Position numbers and translations under genes: made by a program. Under the pieces are notes generated by a model. That model made no database searches and was not told the DNA's origin. It saw only the letters and a program-made list of their open reading frames with translations. From Verrucomicrobiia bacterium (GTDB lineage: Bacteria > Verrucomicrobiota > Verrucomicrobiia > Limisphaerales > JADLHS01): DNA of 35,852 bases. Numbering within the stretch: the first letter of the stretch is position 1; each line of letters starts with the position of its first letter. Shown one piece after another: positions 29,399 through 35,852 of the stretch. The DNA is taken from assembly GCA_011525685.1 (NCBI GenBank), contig WYBW01000167.1, positions 1 through 35,852 on the forward strand. Reading direction: 5' to 3'.

Positions 29399-31657
29399 TC
29401 AGTTCAGGATCTGGAACAGGCTGGCGAAATCGTCCGTCCAGAGCGGGATCGGATGCGTGTTGGTCTTCGCCGGGCTGGCGGCCTGGCTGATGGCCGGCAA
29501 ACGCAGATACTCCTGGTCGCGCGTCAGCAGTATCCACGTGGAAGCATACTCCCACCAGTTGGCTTCTTCGTCGGTGTCGTCCTCGTCTTCCTCGAAGTTG
29601 ATCACCGCCACGTGGAAACCAAGGTGTCGCGCCACGTTCACGACCACAGGCTCAAGGTCCAGGTATTGATTCGACGTATGCACCGCGATGACGCCGTTGG
29701 TTCTGAGGTGGCGCGCGTAAACCGCGAACGCCTCCCGCGTGAGCAGATGCACGGGGATCGCGTCGCTGTTGAAGGCATCCAGCGCGAGCAGGTCAAATTC
29801 CTGCGGCGGCTCGCGCTCCAACGAGAGCCGCGCGTCGCCGAGCACCACGTCCACTTGCGCGGGGCTGTTGCTCAGATAGGTGAAGTGCGACCGGGCCACC
29901 GCCAGCACGTCCGGGTTGATCTCGTAAATGCGCAGGTAATCGCCCGGCCGGCCAAAAACCGCCATCGAGCCGGTGCCCAGACCGATGACCCCGATGCGCC
30001 GGGCGGTTTCCGGCAACGCACCCATGCCCAGAGCGATGCCGCTGCCGCTGCCATAATAGGTCGTAGGCATGTGCGAGAACCGCGGATCGGTGAACTGGAT
30101 GCCATGAGTGATGCGCCCGTGCTGGAGCAGCAGGTAATGCGCATCCGGATCTTCCTTGTGAAACTCGCACACCTTGAGGATGCCGTAAAAGTTCCGCCAC
30201 TTCGCTATGGCCGTGTCTTCGGCGTCCCGCGCCTGCAAGCGCAACGCCACGGCCAGCGCGGCGACCCCGAGCGCCAGCCATACACACGCCAAACCGCGCC
30301 AGGCCCGAAAGCTCTTGAACTTCCCGCGCGCAATCCACGACAACACCAGCAGCGCGAGACAAGCCCACGTGCCCATCCGCAGCCAGGTCAGCGCCCCGGG
30401 CGAGAGCACGGATTGTCGCCGCACGGCCGCCGCCAGGCCGAAGTCCAGCCCCACGAACACCGCCAGCATCAGCACGCACACGAGCCAGCGCCACTGCGCC
30501 ATCGGCGTGCCTTCCCGGTCGCGGATGCATATCACCGTCAACAGCGCCGCGCACAGCCACATGCCCCAGTGCAGTTCGTAAAAATCTGCAAACAGCAGCG
30601 GCGCGATGAGAGCCACGAAGACTCCGCCCAGAGCGCCGCCCGCCGCAATCATGAGATAAAAACTCGTGAGTTGGCGCGGGGCGGGCTTGAGCCGGTAAAG
30701 CTCGCCGTGACAGACCATGCAGCAGATGAACAACCCAGCCGCGTAGATCAAAATCTGCGTCCGCAGCCGCGCGTCCGTCCCTTCGAACAACGCCCAGACC
30801 ATTGCCCCCAGCGCCGCAATGAGCGCCAGCGTAAAGGGAAACCGCCCATACCAGCGCGGACTGTCGAAACTGATGATGAAGCTCAACAGATAAATCGCCA
30901 ATGGCAGCACCCATAGGAACGGGATTACCGCCACGTCCTGGCAAATTTTGTTGGTCGTGGCCAATAACAACACCGAGGCACAGGCCGGCAGCAGCAGCCA
31001 AAGCAGTTTTTGCGTCCATCCCGGCGGAGGCACGGCCTCGTCCGCATCGTCCCTTGATGGCGCGTCCGCTTTCTGTCCAGCCCGCCACAAGCGCATCGCG
31101 CACCAACCGCAGAACACCGCGTAAGCCACGAAGCTCCACTCCCACGCCTCCGCCTGCATCCGCCGCGTGAGCCGCGGCTCGAATACAAACGGATAACTCA
31201 CCAGAGCCAGCAGCGAGCCGAGATTGGAGAGGGCGTAAAGTCGGTAAGGCGAGATCCCGGGGCGCACTCGACTGAACCATTGCTGCATCAGCGGCCCGGT
31301 GGACGCCAACAGGAAATAGGGCACACCCAGGCACGCGCCCAACAGGAGCAGAATCTCGAGGGTTGGATTGCCCTCACCCTGCGGCTTCCACGAGTCCGCC
31401 GGCGTGATGGGCAACCAGATGACCGCCAGTGCGAGCAACCCCAGATGCACCAAGACCTGCGCTCGTGAACGGGCCAACCGCGTCAGTCCGTGGGCGTAAG
31501 CATAGCCGCCCAGCAGGAGCACTTGAAAGAACAACAGGCACGTGGTCCAGACCCCGGGACCACCGCCAAACCACGGGAGAATGTACTTGCCGATGAGCGG
31601 TTGAACCTGGAAAAGCAGAAACGCACCGAGGAAAATCGTCAGCGCGTAAGGCAACAT
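29399..31657 (-). CDS. Multi-spanning membrane protein fused to a spermidine-synthase-like domain
   Basis: 752 residues. The first 530 or so contain about 12 membrane helices in an MFS-like arrangement, starting MLPYALTIFLGAFLLFQVQPLIGKYILPWFGG, the standard opening of the fused MFS/spermidine synthase family. The C-terminal 200 residues are a Rossmann-type methyltransferase-like fold: GVIGLGTGSMAVF at about 557, YEINPDVL as the acidic strand, VVLGDARLSL, and LALDAFNSDAIPVHLLT, which resembles the polyamine synthase active-site strand. The frame continues upstream to 31966, but that part is the repeat at 31737-31851 read as protein, so ATG 31657 is chosen. Despite the name, aminopropyl transfer is not shown for these fusions. 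No speD lies in the window. Confidence 0.87.
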   Translation of the reverse strand: MLPYALTIFLGAFLLFQVQPLIGKYILPWFGGGPGVWTTCLLFFQVLLLGGYAYAHGLTRLARSRAQVLVHLGLLALAVIWLPITPADSWKPQGEGNPTLEILLLLGACLGVPYFLLASTGPLMQQWFSRVRPGISPYRLYALSNLGSLLALVSYPFVFEPRLTRRMQAEAWEWSFVAYAVFCGWCAMRLWRAGQKADAPSRDDADEAVPPPGWTQKLLWLLLPACASVLLLATTNKICQDVAVIPFLWVLPLAIYLLSFIISFDSPRWYGRFPFTLALIAALGAMVWALFEGTDARLRTQILIYAAGLFICCMVCHGELYRLKPAPRQLTSFYLMIAAGGALGGVFVALIAPLLFADFYELHWGMWLCAALLTVICIRDREGTPMAQWRWLVCVLMLAVFVGLDFGLAAAVRRQSVLSPGALTWLRMGTWACLALLVLSWIARGKFKSFRAWRGLACVWLALGVAALAVALRLQARDAEDTAIAKWRNFYGILKVCEFHKEDPDAHYLLLQHGRITHGIQFTDPRFSHMPTTYYGSGSGIALGMGALPETARRIGVIGLGTGSMAVFGRPGDYLRIYEINPDVLAVARSHFTYLSNSPAQVDVVLGDARLSLEREPPQEFDLLALDAFNSDAIPVHLLTREAFAVYARHLRTNGVIAVHTSNQYLDLEPVVVNVARHLGFHVAVINFEEDEDDTDEEANWWEYASTWILLTRDQEYLRLPAISQAASPAKTNTHPIPLWTDDFASLFQILN

Positions 31658-31736
31658 CCCGCGGATGATGCACAGGCCGCAAATCGTGGCAAGTGACGAG
31701 TGGCGGCGGGGCGGGGCGCAGCTTGTTGGAACCACT

Positions 31737-31851
31737 GTAGCGCAGACTTCCAGTCTGCTGGATCGCGGGTTTCCAACCCGCAGACCGCGCGACTTCGCAC
31801 AGCCAGCCGATTGGAAATCGGCGATCCAGCAGGTTGGGAAACCGGCGCTAC
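31737..31851. repeat. Interspersed element: four small palindromes with TCC/GGA centres inside GTAGCGC ends
   Basis: The outer ends GTAGCGC (31737-31743) and GCGCTAC (31845-31851) are inverted. Inside are CAGACT-TCC-AGTCTG (31743-31757), CGGGTT-TCC-AACCCG (31766-31780), CCGATT-GGA-AATCGG (31807-31821) and an imperfect GGTT-GGGA-AACC (31832-31843). The first two have a TCC centre and the third has GGA, so the element is roughly symmetric. It sits in the 344-bp divergent gap (31658-32001) between the spermidine-synthase-like and prepilin genes and is open in several frames, which causes false N-terminal gene extensions. Resembles a small non-autonomous mobile repeat. Confidence 0.75.
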
Positions 31852-32001
31852 GGGGAGCCGGCACCTGCTCAATGGTGGTGACGTCAAGAGTCTCCCGTTT
31901 TAGGCGGATTCTTTTTTTCTTCCCTGCCATCGGTCTCGGGAATATGTTCTGGGCAGAATCAACCAAACCAAAGCTTTAATGCCGATCAGGCCGATTTGTT
32001 T

Positions 32002-32829
32002 ATGAAATCACGCACCCGCACTCCGAGTGGTTTCACGCTGATTGAACTGCTGGTGGTCATTGCCATCATTGCGATTCTGGCTGCCATGCTTTTGCCCGCA
32101 TTGACGCGGGCCAAGCTCAAGGCCACCGCGGCCAACTGCCAGAGCAATCTCAAGCAATTGGGGCTTTCCTGGCAGATGTACACGGGCGATTACAACGACA
32201 TGTTGCCGCCCAACTGGCTGGGCGACCCTCGCGCGTGGATTGATGGCACGGTGGGCAGTGTTTACAGTCTTCCTGGCGCGACCAACCTTTTGGCGATCCG
32301 GCGCGGTTTGCTCTATCCCTACAATCCCAACGTGGACGTTTACCGTTGTCCGGCGGCCAAGACCGGCCCCGTGCTGCCCCCGGCTCCGGCTCACATGCGG
32401 ACCGTCCAACTGGTGCGGCACTATTCGCTGCAAGGTCGGATGGGCGGCGCGGGCGCGGCCGATGCCGCGCGCTACGGCGTGCCCGACACCACCTGGGTGC
32501 TGGGCGCGCAGTTTCCGCAGTACAAAAAGCTCGCTGAGATCAAGAGGCCCACACCCGTCGAGGCGATGACGTTTGTGGACGAGAGCATTGAGACGCTTGA
32601 TGATGGCTACTTCGCCGTCAACGCCGCAGCCCAGCTCAACGAGTGGCAGAATTCGCCCACGGTGCGTCATGGGCGGGCCGGAGTGTTTGGGTTTGCCGAC
32701 GGCCACGCGGAAAACTGGAAGTGGAGAACGTTGGCGAGGGACAATGTGTTGAACGCCCCATTGATCCAGGCGGGCGTCAACACGACCGTGGACCTGCGCC
32801 GTCTTCAGGACGCGGTGTTTCAGCGATAG
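32002..32829 (+). CDS. DUF1559-like prepilin-type secreted protein (first of two)
   Basis: 275 residues. A short basic leader (MKSRTRTPSG) is followed by the type IV prepilin/pseudopilin signature GFTLIELLVV, the hydrophobic helix IAIIAILAAMLLPAL and a lysine-rich stalk. A prepilin peptidase would cut after the Gly and methylate the Phe; Glu5 of the mature protein is present. The globular part is long and Trp/Tyr-rich, and near the end has RHGRAGVFGFADGHAE, the H-X9-DG motif of these Verrucomicrobia/Planctomycetes proteins. They are large families of presumed pseudopilin-like surface proteins without a known individual role. ATG 32002 is preferred to a TTG two codons earlier. Confidence 0.88.
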   Translation: MKSRTRTPSGFTLIELLVVIAIIAILAAMLLPALTRAKLKATAANCQSNLKQLGLSWQMYTGDYNDMLPPNWLGDPRAWIDGTVGSVYSLPGATNLLAIRRGLLYPYNPNVDVYRCPAAKTGPVLPPAPAHMRTVQLVRHYSLQGRMGGAGAADAARYGVPDTTWVLGAQFPQYKKLAEIKRPTPVEAMTFVDESIETLDDGYFAVNAAAQLNEWQNSPTVRHGRAGVFGFADGHAENWKWRTLARDNVLNAPLIQAGVNTTVDLRRLQDAVFQR

Positions 32830-32957
32830 CGGTAAGTTGTTGATTGGCTGATTGACGCTGGCGAGCCTGCCTCCGCAGGGCTGTATTCGCTCTGGTGGAT
32901 TCAAGGGGAAATCCGGGGCGCAACCGTTTTGACAGCTTGTCCCAACCCGATGAACCG

Positions 32958-33740
32958 ATGATTGCGAGAGCCAACCGGGGGTTCACCTTGATCGAGTTGC
33001 TGGTGGTCATTGCCATCATCGCCATCCTTGCGGCAATGTTGTTGCCAGCCTTGGCAAAGGCCAAGGCCAAAGCCAAGACCGTTCACTGTGGCTCGAACAT
33101 GAAGAATTGGGGGTATGCCACGGTCATGTATCTGGGTGATTACCAAGACCGCCTGCCGCCGTTCGGAGATTTGTCCACGGATTACACCCGGGACTTCTGG
33201 CACATGAAACTGGCTCCCTATGTGGCCCAGCGCACCCGGCAAGGGGTGCAATTCGGCAACACGGAGGCTTACACCAACGCCTTGCGCATGTGCCCCGGCG
33301 GCAGTTTCTCCGCGCCGCCATTTTACCGGGGTAACTGGAATCCAACCACCTGGAACTGCTGGATTGGCGCGAACTTTGGCGCTTACGGAAGTCCCTTGAG
33401 CGGGCCGTTTTACTACATTGACAGCCGCCACTCCCTGAGCGCCCACCGCATCAAGAAACCCGCCGATGCGTTGATGTTCATGGATACCATCACGCACTAC
33501 GTCTATTCGCCGGTGGAGCCGAACTATTACTTCACGCTGGACCTGAATGGCGACGGCAGGCCGGACACCATGCCGCAGTATCCGAATGTTCCCTTCAACC
33601 ACGGTTGCCCGACGATTCACAGCAGCGGGGCCAATGTGACTTTGCTGGATGGGCACGTCGAACGGGTGGCGTTTCGGAAGCTTTGGGAGGTGGACCGGGC
33701 CTCGAGGGTGGTCCATTCGTTCTGGCACTTGGAAGATTGA
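32958..33740 (+). CDS. DUF1559-like prepilin-type secreted protein (second of two)
   Basis: 260 residues with leader MIARANRG, cleavage and methylation signature GFTLIELLVV, helix IAIIAILAAMLLPALAKAKAKAK, and a Trp/Tyr-rich globular part including NWNPTTWNCWIGANFGAYG. Near the end, HSSGANVTLLDGHVE provides the H-X9-DG motif. It is a tandem paralogue of the preceding gene: the helix is nearly identical in protein, while the globular parts differ strongly in sequence and length. The frame opens at 32895, but the extra 21 residues precede a normal leader, so ATG 32958 is used. The 128-bp spacer suggests a separate or weakly coupled unit. Confidence 0.88.
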   Translation: MIARANRGFTLIELLVVIAIIAILAAMLLPALAKAKAKAKTVHCGSNMKNWGYATVMYLGDYQDRLPPFGDLSTDYTRDFWHMKLAPYVAQRTRQGVQFGNTEAYTNALRMCPGGSFSAPPFYRGNWNPTTWNCWIGANFGAYGSPLSGPFYYIDSRHSLSAHRIKKPADALMFMDTITHYVYSPVEPNYYFTLDLNGDGRPDTMPQYPNVPFNHGCPTIHSSGANVTLLDGHVERVAFRKLWEVDRASRVVHSFWHLED

Positions 33741-34175
33741 GTGGGCGATAGACCCGCGTGGATGACACGTTTGCGAATCGGTCACGGTGTCAAGAAGGCT
33801 ACAGCCAATCTGGCTACAATTTTTCCACCTCGCGGCACAGGCCGCTCGCCGTTGTCTTGAGCGGCTGGGCATTTTTCTCTGCATCTCCTTGCGCAGCGGC
33901 GCCAACTGCTCGTAATCATCTGGAAATCCATGCGTTCGGGGCGCGCCTCGAAAGCTCGCCATGCCTTTGTCCGAGCTTTGGCCTGGGGCGGTCGCGGCGG
34001 GCAACCGGCCTGAGCACAGAAACTGCTTGGAGAAAAAATTGAATGACGACTGAAGTTGGATGTCGTATCATAAACCCGCTTGAGCGGCGATGGCCCACGA
34101 ATTCGACACGGGCAGCAACAAGGAACGCCCGCGTGGCCGCGTCGGTCTCAGGCCAACGTCAACGGTAACAAAGCC
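33741..34175. other. 435-bp region without a supported gene
   Basis: Downstream of the second prepilin gene. A weak stem AGCCA (33803-33807) with TGGCT (33811-33815) is followed by ACAATTTTT and could end that gene's transcript. The rest, up to the small gene at 34176, shows no domain-like frame on either strand. A minus-strand frame crossing it comes from a long shadow of the prepilin gene. The promoter of the 54-residue gene must lie here, but none is convincing. Confidence 0.35.
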
Positions 34176-34340
34176 ATGACTAAAACGTTCGAAGTCATCA
34201 GCGAGGCAATTCGCGACCCCAAACATCCGTTCCGCAAATTGAACAACCAACCGAAGAAGCCCATGAAACATCGTTACGAACGTCGGAAGATCAAAGAGTA
34301 CCTGCATCTGGCGGACTGGCAGGAGGAGGCGGCAACCTGA
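34176..34340 (+). CDS. Small basic protein of 54 residues, unknown function
   Basis: Starts MTKTFEVISEAIRDPKHPF and ends YLHLADWQEEAAT, with a Lys/Arg/Pro-rich middle (NNQPKKPMKHRYERRKIKE). There is no signal peptide, membrane helix or Cys motif; the composition suggests a cytoplasmic nucleic-acid- or ribosome-associated protein, which is inference. I do not recognise a family. Support for a real gene: protein-like composition through the whole frame, and a strong terminator starting 31 bp after its stop. The frame opens at 34080, but the N-terminal 32 residues look non-coding, so ATG 34176 is preferred. There is no visible Shine-Dalgarno. Confidence 0.5.
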   Translation: MTKTFEVISEAIRDPKHPFRKLNNQPKKPMKHRYERRKIKEYLHLADWQEEAAT

Positions 34341-34371
34341 AGGGGTAACAGGATTTTACCAAGGGAAAAGG

Positions 34372-34406
34372 AAGGCCACGCTTCGAGCGTGGCCTTTTCT
34401 TTTTTT
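34372..34406. terminator. Strong Rho-independent terminator, probably bidirectional
   Basis: AAGGCCACGC (34372-34381), loop TTCGA, GCGTGGCCTT (34387-34396): a perfect 10-bp GC-rich stem followed on + by a T-run to 34406 broken by one C. On the minus strand the stem is followed by a looser T-rich stretch, so it could also stop the rpsR operon arriving from the right. It ends the transcript of the 54-residue gene. The 166 bases from 34407 to 34572 hold nothing I can identify. Confidence 0.9.
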
Positions 34407-34572
34407 GCGCTGGCGAGGATGTCGAGAGGGATTTGTCCGTATTCCAGCTCGCCAGTGATTCGGAACGCGGGTGGTTCCGGACGCTGTCCCAAAAATACGG
34501 ACACCGGGTGTTGCGAGGATGAACCTGCGCCCTTGGCCGGTCCTGAGAAGAACGGTGCTGGCGTGAATCGGC

Positions 34573-34833
34573 CTATTTCATCAACAACATCTGACGGGCG
34601 CGCTTGATCGCACGGTTCAGTTTGCGCTGATAATGGGCGGGGAGGCCGGTGTATTTACGCGGCAGGATGCGGCCCTGGTCGGTGACGAACTGCCGGAGCA
34701 GATTCGTGTTCTTAAAGTCCAGGGCGTCCACGGTGAAATCAATCTTGGGCTTGGGCCGCGGGGTGCGGGTTTCGCCATAGCCGCGACGCGTGCCGCGGCG
34801 GTCGGGTTTGTCGGTGTGGGTTTTGCGGGGCAT
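34573..34833 (-). CDS. rpsR: 30S ribosomal protein S18
   Basis: 86 residues. A basic N-terminal extension (MPRKTHTDKPDRRGTRRG) precedes the S18 core: VDALDFKNTNLLRQFVTD, then QGRILPRKYTGLPAHYQRKL, then a closing Arg/Lys-rich helix AIKRARQMLLMK. The KNT-LL-FV and RK-TGL-A-QR patterns identify bS18 beyond doubt. It binds 16S rRNA with S6 on the platform of the small subunit. The frame extends upstream to 35076, but that part is a shadow of rpmG and the dksA-like gene; ATG 34833 is 4 bp after the rpmG stop. Unlike the common rpsF-ssb-rpsR order, it is here the last gene of a unit with rpmG. Confidence 0.96.
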   Translation of the reverse strand: MPRKTHTDKPDRRGTRRGYGETRTPRPKPKIDFTVDALDFKNTNLLRQFVTDQGRILPRKYTGLPAHYQRKLNRAIKRARQMLLMK

Positions 34834-34837
34834 GGCG

Positions 34838-35005
34838 TTACTTGATTTCGCGATGCAACGTGTGACGGCGCAAGGCCGGGTTATACTTGCGGATTTCGAG
34901 TTTCTCGGTCTGGGTCTTCTTGTTGCGCGTGGTGGTGTAGCGCGACGGCGACTTGCCTTCCTTGCGTGCCTCGGTGCATTCGATGGTGATGATCTCGCGC
35001 GGCAT
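34838..35005 (-). CDS. rpmG: 50S ribosomal protein L33
   Basis: 55 residues. It starts MPREIITIECTEARKEG, continues SPSRYTTTRNKKTQTEKLE and ends RKYNPALRRHTLHREIK. The YTTTRNKK and KLE-RKYNP segments are the L33 signature and the length is standard. Only one Cys is present, so the paired CxxC zinc ligands of the C+ form are absent and this is the zinc-free C- type. It lies between the dksA-like gene (3-bp gap) and rpsR (4-bp gap), in one tight minus-strand operon. It is a small protein of the large subunit near the E site. Confidence 0.95.
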   Translation of the reverse strand: MPREIITIECTEARKEGKSPSRYTTTRNKKTQTEKLEIRKYNPALRRHTLHREIK

Positions 35006-35008
35006 AAG

Positions 35009-35587
35009 CTATTCCTTCTCCTTGACCTTCTCCTCGGGTTCGTCGTCCTCCTCGACTTCAGGAGCGCCCACGGCATCCACGGTCCCGAGCTGCCCCAACC
35101 GGCGCTGGCGCAATGCGCCCTCGCGCTCCAGTTGCGCCTGGGCCTGAACCGTGAAGCGCGTCCACGGAATGGCCTCCAAGCGGGCCTTGGGGATGGGCTT
35201 GCCGGTCAATTCACAAACGCCGTAGGTGTTCCGCTCGATCCGCTTGAGCGCCTCTTCAATTTCGTAAACGGCGTCCTGGTCGGACGAAAGCAGGCTCAGG
35301 GCGAAATCGCGGTCAAAATTGTCAGTGCCGGAGTCGGCCATGTGCAGGCTGTAACCGGGTATCTCCTGGGCGGAATCCTTGGCCAGGCCGTTCATTTGAT
35401 GCATCAGTTGCTCGCGAAGTTCGAGCAGGTGGTTGTAGTACTTCTGCCATTCCGGCTTGATGCGCTTGTGGCCGGGATTCTCGCGCGACTTGGTGGGGGC
35501 GCGGCCCAGAATGGCGGCGGCGGTGGCCGACGCGTGCGGCTTGCCCCGCCCGGTCGCTTTGGGTGCTTCTTTCTTTTTTGTCGTCAC
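35009..35587 (-). CDS. DksA/TraR-family protein without zinc-finger cysteines
   Basis: 192 residues from a GTG start. A Lys/Ala-rich N-terminal tail (about 1-40) is followed by a coiled-coil helix (WQKYYNHLLELREQLMHQMN), an acidic segment SGTDNFDRDFALSLLSSDQDAVYEIEEALKRIE, and the zinc-finger region YGVCELTGKPIPKARLEAIPWTRF of the DksA/TraR family. Only the first of the four Cys ligands remains (C-E-L-T instead of C-x-x-C, and FTVQAQ where the second pair belongs). The tail is very acidic (EEDDEPEEKVKEKE). DksA-type proteins enter the RNA polymerase secondary channel and tune rRNA and stress promoters. It is the first gene of the unit with rpmG and rpsR. The frame runs on to 35833, but no family resemblance is seen before the GTG. 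Confidence 0.8.
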   Translation of the reverse strand: MTTKKKEAPKATGRGKPHASATAAAILGRAPTKSRENPGHKRIKPEWQKYYNHLLELREQLMHQMNGLAKDSAQEIPGYSLHMADSGTDNFDRDFALSLLSSDQDAVYEIEEALKRIERNTYGVCELTGKPIPKARLEAIPWTRFTVQAQAQLEREGALRQRRLGQLGTVDAVGAPEVEEDDEPEEKVKEKE

Positions 35588-35728
35588 ACTACGTCTCAAA
35601 GTTTGGTCAAAGCGTTCAATCTGCCCACAGCCCCGCTCTGAGCAGTCCCTCGCTCTTTCAAGGGTTCGCGAATGTACCAAAGGAAAGTGGATAATCCACA
35701 AAAATCTCAAAGATTTTTCGCTCGGGAA

Positions 35729-35832
35729 TTGACTCAAAAAGAATGTTAGCGAAGGCGGGGAGAAATGGTTTGAGGAAACCATACGTTGACTCAAAAGGGG
35801 TGTTACCGAGCTATGGACACCCAAATGAGTCA
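35729..35832. promoter_or_regulatory. Repeated TGASTCA sites upstream of the dksA-like operon
   Basis: Two direct repeats, 35729-35752 and 35786-35809, agree at 20 of 24 positions and both begin TTGACTCAAAA. The 7-mer TGACTCA occurs at 35730-35736 and 35787-35793, and its mirror TGAGTCA at 35826-35832. They lie 140-245 bp upstream of the GTG start. This could be an operator array for the ribosomal-protein operon or for a gene beyond the window edge. It is also possible that it belongs to a repeat family. No regulator is identified. Confidence 0.4.
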
Positions 35833-35852
35833 CAAAACACGAATGGAAGTGC

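Noticed and set aside
29390..30916. 508-residue + frame opposite the spermidine-synthase-like gene
   Set aside because: Antisense shadow with no motif; the minus strand encodes helices and a SAM-binding domain.
31658..31966. N-terminal extension of the spermidine-synthase-like gene by 103 residues
   Set aside because: The extension is the palindromic element read as protein, and the family starts at MLPYAL.
34274..34504. 76-residue minus frame across the terminator
   Set aside because: It reads straight through a strong bidirectional terminator and has no recognised domain.
35687..35699. GTGGAT-A-ATCCAC resembling a DnaA box
   Set aside because: A single imperfect match to TTATNCACA, with no cluster of boxes, AT-rich unwinding region or dnaA/dnaN gene nearby, so no origin is claimed.

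Overview
The window looks like chromosomal DNA of a GC-rich member of the Verrucomicrobiota, most like the Limisphaerales/Pedosphaeraceae type. The reasons are two tandem DUF1559-type prepilin-like proteins with the GFTLIELLVV leader and an H-X9-DG tail motif, a small DksA-like gene in an operon with rpmG and rpsR, many secreted or Tat-exported catabolic proteins (ThuA, Gfo/Idh, PIG-L, metallophosphoesterase, small cytochrome c), weak Shine-Dalgarno signals, and several families of interspersed palindromic repeats. This placement is inference from gene content, not from a marker phylogeny.

Left end (1-3.3 kb): the tail of an unidentified gene, a HicB antitoxin with a HicA toxin broken by a one-base frameshift, a REPIN-like repeat pair, a sugar-phosphate isomerase/epimerase-like TIM barrel, a TIGR02574-type antitoxin with a ParE toxin, a membrane-anchored BamE-like protein and a second REP hairpin element.

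Ion homeostasis block (3.3-11.1 kb): a PF07399-type putative Na+/H+ antiporter on + converges on a complete seven-gene Mrp antiporter operon (mrpA-B-C-D-E-F-G, minus strand, start/stop overlaps at most junctions) that ends in a DUF2062 membrane protein.

Middle (11.4-23.6 kb): PIG-L deacetylase and Gfo/Idh oxidoreductase (minus); an HtrA-like protease with four PDZ domains followed by a secreted protein that looks like a protease fold without its catalytic His (plus); a cytochrome c lacking the usual axial Met region, a Tat-exported metallophosphoesterase and a ThuA protein (minus); then a solitary DNA methyltransferase built from two homologous halves, the first apparently dead, and a DUF418 membrane protein (plus).

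Right part (23.6-35.9 kb): a three-gene export system (ATPase, FtsX permease, MFP adaptor), an alpha/beta hydrolase and a membrane protein fused to a spermidine-synthase-like domain (all minus); two DUF1559 prepilin-like genes and a 54-residue orphan ending at a strong bidirectional terminator (plus); and finally a DksA/TraR-family gene without zinc ligands, rpmG and rpsR in one tight minus-strand operon with repeated TGASTCA sites upstream. No tRNA, rRNA, CRISPR array, insertion sequence or prophage was recognised. The least ordinary items are the half-dead duplicated methyltransferase, the protease/pseudoprotease pair, and a family of hairpins with variable arms around a fixed TCC/GGA centre.
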